Part shown: positions 1-5,168 of the stretch, piece by piece
Layout: every line of letters starts with the position of its first letter
Numbering within the stretch: the first letter of the stretch is position 1
DNA from: Acidimicrobiia bacterium
Lineage (GTDB): Bacteria; Actinomycetota; Acidimicrobiia; Spongiisociales; UBA5794
Assembly: GCA_030599515.1 (NCBI GenBank)
Contig: JAUVNV010000037.1
Location: forward strand, 1-13,790
Reading direction: 5' to 3'
Length of the DNA: 13,790 bases
Translations under genes and position numbers: made by a program
The notes under the pieces: generated by a model
Told to the model about the DNA's origin: nothing
The model's input: the letters and a program-made list of their open reading frames with translations, nothing else
Database searches by the model: none

Positions 1-2
1 AC

Positions 3-131
3 GGCGGCGACATCACCCGGAAACGCAAGCTCCTCGAGCGTCAGAAGGAGGGGAAGCGCCGGATGAAGATGGTGGGCCAGGTGGAAGTCCCGCAGGAAGC
101 GTTCGTCGCAGCACTGAAGCTAGAGCAGTAG
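3..131 (+). CDS. lepA: Elongation factor 4 (LepA), C-terminal end only
   Basis: Partial gene entering from the left edge; the reading frame starts at base 3 and ends at TAG 129-131, leaving the last 42 residues. The stretch GGDITRKRKLLERQKEGK followed by KMVGQVEVPQEAF is the conserved extreme C-terminus of LepA/EF4, the ribosome-associated GTPase that promotes back-translocation and remodels stalled ribosomes. This Lys/Arg-rich tail belongs to the LepA-specific C-terminal domain that contacts tRNA and the peptidyl-transferase centre. The GTPase domains lie outside the window. lepA next to hemW is a common bacterial arrangement. The last bases of the gene overlap the first unit of a heptad repeat array. 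Identification rests on motif recognition and is secure despite the short length. Confidence 0.93.
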   Translation, partial: GGDITRKRKLLERQKEGKRRMKMVGQVEVPQEAFVAALKLEQ

Positions 132-217
132 CAAGACACAAGTAGCAAGTAGCAAGACGGCAACGGGTGGATGAGCGTGAATACCGGATACCGAGTACCG
201 GATACCGAGTACTCCCA
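127..217 (+). repeat. Heptanucleotide (7-bp period) repeat array 1, 13 units
   Basis: From base 127 the sequence can be cut into 7-base units in one unbroken register for about 13 units. The first part is built on AGTAGCA (127-133, 141-147, 148-154) with AGACACA and AGACGGC. The second part, 181-215, alternates ATACCGG/ATACCGA and GTACCGG, ending in GTACTCC. The units between (162-180) are degenerate. The array begins inside the lepA stop region and continues past the hemW start codon, so units from 171 on are translated. Related words recur at 10042-10076, and in reverse orientation at 13647-13751. The units resemble in style the heptamer STRR repeats described in cyanobacteria. Function unknown. 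Confidence 0.8.
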
Positions 218-1379
218 GCAACCCGACTCGGTTGAACTCGCAAAGCAAGCCCGGTGGTGGAAGTCCGCGTACGTCCACATTCCCTTCTGTGCTCGGCGGT
301 GTCCTTACTGCGATTTCGCGGTGGTTGCTGCCGATGAGGCGGGCGGCCTGGACATGGAGAGGTACGTCGACGCTCTGGTCGCGGAGATCGGGATGGAGTG
401 CGATCCGTCCGACGTGCATGCAGTCAACTTCGGCGGCGGGACACCGACACGGCTGCATCCCGATGACCTCACCCGGATCGTCGAGACGATCGACCTTCGA
501 TTCGGGATCGCCGACGGCGCCGAGATCAGTATCGAAGCCAATCCGGAGGACTGGACGCGCGCGTTCGGCCGGGACCTGCGCAGCATCGGATTCAATCGGG
601 TGTCGTTCGGGATCCAATCCTTCGATCCCGAGGTCCTGGAGGCACTTGGACGGGTCCACTCGCCCCGGAACGCAGTGGAGGCGTTCACGGCGGCCCGATC
701 AGCCGGTTTCTCCAGCATCAACATCGACCTCATGTACGGCACGCCGGAGGAGACCGACGACTCGTGGCGACGAACGGTCGAGCGAGCCATCGCACTCGAA
801 CCCGATCACCTCTCCGCGTACGCCCTCACCGTCGAGGGAGGCACGGCACTGAGCCGCGCCGTTCTTGCAGGGGCGCCCGGTCCGGACTTCGATGTGCAGG
901 CCGACCGCTACGAACACGTCGATGAAGTGGCACGGTCGGCGGGACTCGTTCGATACGAGGTGTCCAACTGGGCTCGGCCCGGGCACGCCTGCCGGTACAA
1001 CCTCTCCACCTGGATGATGGGTGATTTCTCAGCATTCGGTACCGGTGCTCACGATCACCGCGACGGCGTGCGGGCACGCAATATTCGCCGTCTCGATGCC
1101 TACCTCGAACAGGTCGAGGCGGGTACTCGACCACGATCGGGGAGCGAATGCCTCGACAAGTTCGAATCGGAACGTGAACGATTCATGGTGGGTCTCCGCC
1201 TCGCAGCAGGCGTCCTTCCAGGGTCGATCGGTGGCCCCTTCATGACCTCCGACGAAGGTAGGCGACTCGTCGACGCCCGCGTGATCGCTGTTCGTAACGA
1301 CCGCATCGTGGTCCTCAGACCGCTCCTCACGGATCTCGTCGCCCGATCCGTCCTGTCAGTCTCGCCCGGAGACTGCTAG
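171..1379 (+). CDS. hemW: HemW, radical SAM heme chaperone (HemN-like)
   Basis: Radical SAM protein of 402 aa, usual family size about 375-400. HemW binds heme and hands it to membrane acceptors; older annotation calls it oxygen-independent coproporphyrinogen oxidase. The iron-sulfur motif CARRCPYC (Cys40, Cys44, Cys47) lies in YVHIPFCARRCPYCDF, and the SAM-contact motif GGGTPT is at residues 88-93. The HemW signature region reads RYNLSTW, a variant of HNxxYW, followed by GDFSAFGTGAH. Coproporphyrinogen oxidases carry a further N-terminal Cys that is absent here, which favours HemW. The only in-frame starts are ATG 171 and GTG 177; both lie within repeat array 1, so residues about 4-16 (YRVPDTEYS) are repeat-encoded and the tail before the radical SAM core is about 36 residues. 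GTG 177 has GGTGG 7-11 bases upstream and is a possible alternative. The TAG stop doubles as the start of a probable -10 element for hrcA. Confidence 0.92.
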   Translation: MSVNTGYRVPDTEYSQQPDSVELAKQARWWKSAYVHIPFCARRCPYCDFAVVAADEAGGLDMERYVDALVAEIGMECDPSDVHAVNFGGGTPTRLHPDDLTRIVETIDLRFGIADGAEISIEANPEDWTRAFGRDLRSIGFNRVSFGIQSFDPEVLEALGRVHSPRNAVEAFTAARSAGFSSINIDLMYGTPEETDDSWRRTVERAIALEPDHLSAYALTVEGGTALSRAVLAGAPGPDFDVQADRYEHVDEVARSAGLVRYEVSNWARPGHACRYNLSTWMMGDFSAFGTGAHDHRDGVRARNIRRLDAYLEQVEAGTRPRSGSECLDKFESERERFMVGLRLAAGVLPGSIGGPFMTSDEGRRLVDARVIAVRNDRIVVLRPLLTDLVARSVLSVSPGDC

Positions 1380-1382
1380 CTT
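1353..1382 (+). promoter_or_regulatory. Probable leaderless promoter of hrcA
   Basis: CTGTCA (1353-1358), an 18-base spacer, then TAGCTT (1377-1382) fit a sigma-70-type -35/-10 pair, with four of six bases matching TTGACA and a full TAnnnT. Six bases after the -10 comes ATG 1389, which is where transcription should begin, so the mRNA would have no leader. There is no Shine-Dalgarno-like sequence before hrcA, consistent with this. The element lies in the last codons of hemW and uses its stop codon. I found no CIRCE inverted repeat here. Confidence 0.5.
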
Positions 1383-1388
1383 TCGCTG

Positions 1389-2381
1389 ATGCTCGACGAC
1401 AGGAAGGCTCGCGTTCTCCAGGCGCTCGTAGAGGAGTACATACGCACCGGTGAGCCGGTGAGTTCCCAGGTGATCCTCGAACGGAGCGGCCTCGACGTGT
1501 CGTCGGCGACGATTCGCAACGACGTGGCACGGCTCGAGTCGTACGGGTTCGTTGCTCAGCCCCACACGTCGTCCGGGCGAATCCCGACGCATCATGGTTA
1601 TCGCTACTACGTGGATCACTGTTCCCCCGCTCGCCTGCGGTCGGCGACGCACGAGAGGATCCGATCGTTCTTCGCCGACGTGCACAGCGAGGTGTCGCGC
1701 CTGTTGAAGGAGACTTCCGGTCTAGTGGCGGACATCACGCACCTGCCGGCGGTTGTCGTCAGTCCGCAGGCCGAGGTGGATCGAATCCATGCTGTCCACC
1801 TCGTTCGGCTCGGTGCATCCGCCGTCCTGGTAGTCACGATCGCAGAGACAGGACAAGTCGCGCAGCACGTCGTTACGCTCAGTTTCGAGCCGACGGACGG
1901 CCAGATCGACGAAGCGGAGCGGGTGCTCGAACGGGTCTACGCAGGTCGGGATCTCGACGAAGCGAACAACGACCAGCGTCTCAATAGCGGCGATCTGCCG
2001 GACCTCGTCCGGAGAATCATCGACCCGGTCCACCACGAGATCCAGCGTGTCGAGGGGGTAACGCCACAGCTCTTCATCGGTGGAACAAGTCAGCTCGCCG
2101 GCCTCTGGGCCGATCTGGCGATCGTGCATCACATGCTCGATCTGCTCGAACGAGACAGCGATCTTCAGGCCATCCTTGGGGAATCGACCGACGGTACCAG
2201 TGTTCGAATCGGCGAGGAGATCGGCAACACCCTCGACCTCGCCGTTGTCAGCACGTCATTCGGATCCCGCGGTTCCGGAAGGGTGGGCGTGATCGGCCCC
2301 ATGCGGATGGACTATCGCCGGACGATCCGGGTTGTTGAAGAGATCGGTGAGAACCTCGAAGAGAGCCTTGGAACGGAGTGA
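1389..2381 (+). CDS. hrcA: HrcA, heat-inducible transcription repressor
   Basis: HrcA represses chaperone operons (groESL, and in many species dnaK) by binding the CIRCE operator; GroEL activates it, and it is lost on heat stress. The 330-aa length is typical (about 340). The N-terminal winged helix-turn-helix is plain: RKARVLQALVEEYIRTGEPVSS, then SSATIRNDVARLE and PHTSSGRIPTHHGYRYYVD through residue about 77. The rest is the GAF-like HrcA domain, with the late conserved stretch IGEEIGNTLDLAVVSTSFG and GPMRMDYRRTI near the C-terminus. The start ATG 1389 gives the canonical short N-terminus and fits the leaderless promoter. It shares its last base with the dnaJ ATG, the hrcA–dnaJ pair seen in mycobacteria and Streptomyces. 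No CIRCE (GCACTC-N9-GAGTGC) is visible in the window, so targets are probably elsewhere. Confidence 0.95.
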   Translation: MLDDRKARVLQALVEEYIRTGEPVSSQVILERSGLDVSSATIRNDVARLESYGFVAQPHTSSGRIPTHHGYRYYVDHCSPARLRSATHERIRSFFADVHSEVSRLLKETSGLVADITHLPAVVVSPQAEVDRIHAVHLVRLGASAVLVVTIAETGQVAQHVVTLSFEPTDGQIDEAERVLERVYAGRDLDEANNDQRLNSGDLPDLVRRIIDPVHHEIQRVEGVTPQLFIGGTSQLAGLWADLAIVHHMLDLLERDSDLQAILGESTDGTSVRIGEEIGNTLDLAVVSTSFGSRGSGRVGVIGPMRMDYRRTIRVVEEIGENLEESLGTE

Positions 2382-3472
2382 TGAAGGACTACTACGAGAT
2401 CCTGGGGGTGAGTCGCGACGCGACTCCTGAGCAGATCAAGAGAGCGTTCCGCCAACTCGCAAGGGATACACATCCCGATGCGAATCCGGACGACCCCGGG
2501 GCCGAAGGTCGCTTCCGTGAGATCGCCGAAGCCTACGAAGTCCTCTCAGATCCCCAGCGCAAGGCCGGCTACGACCGGGGTGAGATCTACGGCGGTGGCG
2601 ACCTGTTCTCACAGTTCGGCGGCCTCGACGAGATCCTTCAACAGTTCTTCGGTGGTGGTTTCGGTGGATTCGGCGGCGGTGGTGGTCGGCGTGCGGGCCC
2701 TCGACGCGGCACCGACGTCGGTGCGACGGTCTCTCTCACGCTCGCAGATGCGGCCATGGGCGCGAGTCGGGAGATCGAGTTCCGGGCACCCGTCACCTGC
2801 GATCGCTGCGACGGTGTCGGAGCAGAACCGGGTCACGATCCTGTCACGTGTTCGACCTGTCGCGGCGCCGGGAGCGTGCAGGTCGCACGGGACTCGTTCC
2901 TCGGACGGATCATGACGGTGGCCCCGTGCGTCCAGTGCGGCGGTAAAGGGCAGAAGATCGACCACCCCTGCACTCAGTGCGCGGGGGGTGGCCTGGTGAC
3001 GGTGGATCGATCGATCACGGTGGACATCCCCGCCGGCGTCGAAGACGGAACCCGGCTCCGGCTGTCGGGAAGGGGAGGAGCGGGGGAGCGCGGGGCGCCA
3101 TCAGGAGACGTCTACGTAGAGATCGGCATCGAGTCCGACGAGCGCTTCGAGCGGATCGGCGATGAGCTCCATCATCGTGTTGAGATCGGGATCAGCGAAG
3201 CGGTCTTCGGCGTGACAGTGGAGGTCCCGATCATCGACGGTGGCTCCGAGACCATCGACCTCCCCGCAGGAACGCAACCCGAGACCGTGTACCGCCTCGC
3301 GAAGAAGGGGATGCCGCGGCTGCGCCGTCGAGGTCGAGGCGAGATGTTCGTTCACATCGGCGTGATGATCCCCACCGATCTGACGGAGGAGCAGGAAGAG
3401 GCGCTGCGGACCTACGCAGAGCTTCGCGATGAGCAGCCTGCGGCGCGCAAACGAGGTCTGTTCAGGCGCTGA
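2381..3472 (+). CDS. dnaJ: DnaJ, Hsp40 co-chaperone
   Basis: DnaJ stimulates the DnaK ATPase and delivers unfolded substrates. Domains in order: J-domain at residues about 1-65 with the HPD catalytic tripeptide in DTHPDAN; a Gly/Phe-rich linker (FGGGFGGFGGGGG); a zinc domain with four CxxCxGxG repeats (CDRCDGVG, CSTCRGAG, CVQCGGKG, CTQCAGGG); then the C-terminal substrate-binding beta domains ending about residue 363. This is a complete type I DnaJ. ATG 2381 is taken as start, giving a TGATG junction with hrcA; GTG 2378 just before it is in frame and would add one residue. Pairing with hrcA rather than dnaK–grpE suggests the second actinobacterial copy (DnaJ2 type), an inference from neighbourhood. 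Translation is probably coupled to hrcA. Confidence 0.96.
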   Translation: MKDYYEILGVSRDATPEQIKRAFRQLARDTHPDANPDDPGAEGRFREIAEAYEVLSDPQRKAGYDRGEIYGGGDLFSQFGGLDEILQQFFGGGFGGFGGGGGRRAGPRRGTDVGATVSLTLADAAMGASREIEFRAPVTCDRCDGVGAEPGHDPVTCSTCRGAGSVQVARDSFLGRIMTVAPCVQCGGKGQKIDHPCTQCAGGGLVTVDRSITVDIPAGVEDGTRLRLSGRGGAGERGAPSGDVYVEIGIESDERFERIGDELHHRVEIGISEAVFGVTVEVPIIDGGSETIDLPAGTQPETVYRLAKKGMPRLRRRGRGEMFVHIGVMIPTDLTEEQEEALRTYAELRDEQPAARKRGLFRR

Positions 3473-3495
3473 CATCGACACAACGTCGAATTCGG

Positions 3496-3558
3496 CCTTG
3501 CGGCGTACCGGGCAAGGGGCGTAGACTGCCTACTGAGAGCGGTTAGGGCAGCGCTCTC
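3496..3558 (+). promoter_or_regulatory. Promoter and two inverted repeats upstream of the BldD-like gene
   Basis: TTGCGG (3498-3503), 18 bases, TAGACT (3522-3527) form a credible sigma-70-type promoter, with a start expected near 3534. Two inverted repeats frame it. CCTTGC (3496-3501) and GCAAGG (3512-3517) flank a 10-base spacer over the -35. GAGAGCG (3535-3541) and CGCTCTC (3552-3558), also with a 10-base spacer, lie just at and after the expected start. They could be operators, possibly autoregulatory because BldD proteins repress their own gene, or an RNA hairpin in the leader. Neither matches the published BldD-box core (TnAC-N5-GTnA) in an obvious way. Confidence 0.6.
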
Positions 3559-3577
3559 GGTATTAAGGGAGGCGTTG

Positions 3578-4045
3578 ATGGCTTCGTACAACGAACGAGT
3601 GGGCGAACGACTCCGGTCGATCCGCCGTCAGCGTGGATTCTCACTCCAGGACGTGCAACGCGCATCCGAAGGGGAGTTCAAGGCAGCCGTGCTCGGAGCC
3701 TACGAGCGTGGCGAGCGGAGCCTCTCCGTCCCGCGACTGCACCGACTTGCCGGGTACTACGGGGTACCGGTCGTCCAACTCCTGCCCCCGGAACCTGTCT
3801 CGACGGCTACCGATCTGGGCGGTGACAGAGTGACGATCGATCTCGGTCGTCTCGATCAACTCGATGGCCCCGTGGGAGAGATCCTGGAGCGCTTCATCGC
3901 TTCGATTCAGGTGGAGCGACAGGACTTCAACGGGAAGGTTCTCACGGTGCGGGCCGACGATCTGCGCCTGCTTTCCCGACTCATCGGCGAAGGCGAGACC
4001 TTCTCCGATCGACTCGAAGAAGTCCGGGTAGCGAAACGCCCCTGA
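3578..4045 (+). CDS. BldD-like XRE-family regulator with cyclic-di-GMP signature
   Basis: A 155-aa DNA-binding regulator. Residues about 7-69 are an XRE/Cro-type helix-turn-helix (RVGERLRSIRRQRGFSLQDV, then VLGAYERGERSLSVPRLHRLA and YGVPVVQLLP), closest in my memory to BldD of Streptomyces (167 aa), the master repressor of development that dimerises on cyclic-di-GMP. The C-terminal domain has RQD at 114-116, eight residues, then RADD at 125-128, which fits the BldD ligand signature RxD-x8-RxxD at the same residue numbers I recall from Streptomyces. ATG 3578 follows AAGGGAGG (3565-3572) by 5 bases, the strongest ribosome site in the window; TTG 3575 is in frame but less likely. It stands alone with its own promoter between dnaJ and phoH, where many bacteria carry rsmE. 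HTH family is secure; BldD orthology and ligand binding are inferred. Confidence 0.85.
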   Translation: MASYNERVGERLRSIRRQRGFSLQDVQRASEGEFKAAVLGAYERGERSLSVPRLHRLAGYYGVPVVQLLPPEPVSTATDLGGDRVTIDLGRLDQLDGPVGEILERFIASIQVERQDFNGKVLTVRADDLRLLSRLIGEGETFSDRLEEVRVAKRP

Positions 4046-4196
4046 GACCGGGTCGAGGCCGTCGCGACCAGCAACGCCACCGGTGGATCGAACGGGGTGA
4101 CTCTCAATGGGTTGACGGATGCGGCCGATATACTCATCATCACCCGATGGGCCTTGCTCTTTCACCCAAGTCCTCCGCCTACGAAGGTCTTCTCCT
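4046..4196 (+). promoter_or_regulatory. Intergenic region and candidate phoH operon leader
   Basis: This 151-bp gap precedes the phoH–era operon. It holds TATACT (4129-4134), a good -10 hexamer, with expected start near 4141 and a leader of about 56 bases. TTGACG (4112-4117) is only 11 bases upstream, too close for a standard -35, so the pairing is doubtful. A perfect 10-bp palindrome CCACCGGTGG (4077-4086) and an 8-bp palindrome GTCGCGAC near 4061 lie further up. GAAGG (4183-4187) is the probable ribosome site for GTG 4197. No terminator with a T-run is visible after the BldD-like gene. Confidence 0.4.
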
Positions 4197-5168
4197 GTGA
4201 CCAGCACAACCAGACGCGACGTCTGTGTTCGCGTGCCGAGCAACCACCTCATGGTCGAGTTGCTGGGTGAGCATGACGCGCATTTGCGGCGGATCGAAGA
4301 CGCCTTCCCTCTGGCACGGATCGTCGCTCGCGGCAACGAGATCAGGATCAACGGACCGGATCACGAGGCGGATGCGGTAGGAACCGTTCTCGACGAGCTC
4401 CTGATCGTCGTGCAGGAGGGGCAGCAACTCGATGACGATCGGGTCGCGCGGGTCATCGACCTCGTGAAGCGAGACGTGCCGAGCCCTTCGGGCATCTTCG
4501 CCGAGTCGATCGCCGTTGGCCGTGGCCGCCATGTGAGGCCGAAGACGTACGGTCAGAAGCGCTACGTCGATGCGATCCGGGACAACACGCTTGTGTTCGC
4601 CATCGGTCCGGCGGGCACCGGAAAGACGTACCTCGCAATGGCGTGTGCCATCGAGTCGCTCGTCTCCGGGGCAGTGAAACGGATCATCCTGAGCCGGCCC
4701 GCCGTCGAAGCGGGTGAGCGGCTGGGGTTCCTTCCGGGCGACCTTGCAGCGAAGGTCGATCCGTATCTGAGGCCCCTCTACGACGCCATGTACGAGATGC
4801 TCGGGCCGGACGAGACCGGCCGGCTGATGGAGCGAGGAACGATCGAGATCGCTCCTCTCGCGTACATGAGAGGCCGGACGCTCAACGACGCCTTCGTCGT
4901 ACTCGACGAAGCACAGAACACCACCCCGGAACAGATGAAGATGTTCCTGACCCGACTTGGGTTCAATTCGAAGATGGTCGTGACGGGGGACATCACACAG
5001 GTCGATCTCGCCGCCGGTCGGGGCTCCGGTCTGAAGACGGTTGCCGGTGTTCTTGCCGGGATCGACGGCATAGCGTTCGAGGAGTTGAACGCAGACGACG
5101 TCGTACGTCACCGGATCGTCGCAGCCATCGTCGAGGCCTATCGCCGCTTCGAGGAGAACCGATCGTGA
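4197..5168 (+). CDS. phoH: PhoH-family P-loop ATPase (PhoH/YbeZ)
   Basis: Cytoplasmic ATPase of the PhoH/YbeZ family, often beside ybeY and linked with it to ribosomal RNA maturation and ribosome quality control; its precise substrate is not settled. Visible motifs: Walker A GPAGTGKT followed by YLAMA, the family block SRPAVEAGERLGFLPGDL, MRGRTLNDAFVVLDEAQN containing Walker B, and VVTGDITQVDL with GSGL after it. The N-terminus (MVELLGEHDAHLRRIEDAF, then RGNEI) is the KH-like region of the family. The open frame extends upstream to ATG 4119, but similarity to the family begins around VPSNHLMVELLG. I take GTG 4197 with GAAGG nine bases before it, giving 323 aa, a typical length. Its stop overlaps the pgpH GTG by four bases. 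First gene of a five-gene coupled operon. Confidence 0.93.
   Translation: MTSTTRRDVCVRVPSNHLMVELLGEHDAHLRRIEDAFPLARIVARGNEIRINGPDHEADAVGTVLDELLIVVQEGQQLDDDRVARVIDLVKRDVPSPSGIFAESIAVGRGRHVRPKTYGQKRYVDAIRDNTLVFAIGPAGTGKTYLAMACAIESLVSGAVKRIILSRPAVEAGERLGFLPGDLAAKVDPYLRPLYDAMYEMLGPDETGRLMERGTIEIAPLAYMRGRTLNDAFVVLDEAQNTTPEQMKMFLTRLGFNSKMVVTGDITQVDLAAGRGSGLKTVAGVLAGIDGIAFEELNADDVVRHRIVAAIVEAYRRFEENRS

Noticed and set aside
3473..3577. rsmE expected between dnaJ and phoH
   Set aside because: No RsmE-like frame exists in this part of the window; the slot holds the BldD-like gene. The gene may be elsewhere, so I do not claim it is lost.
4112..4134. TTGACG and TATACT as one promoter
   Set aside because: The 11-base spacer is too short for a standard sigma-70 promoter; only the -10 is kept as a weak candidate.
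4119..4196. Longer phoH start at ATG 4119
   Set aside because: The added residues do not look like PhoH, there is no ribosome site, and a likely -10 element lies inside this stretch.
4179..5111. 310-aa open frame antisense to phoH
   Set aside because: Shadow of high-GC codon bias: phoH is a certain gene on the other strand and the antisense product shows no recognisable domain.
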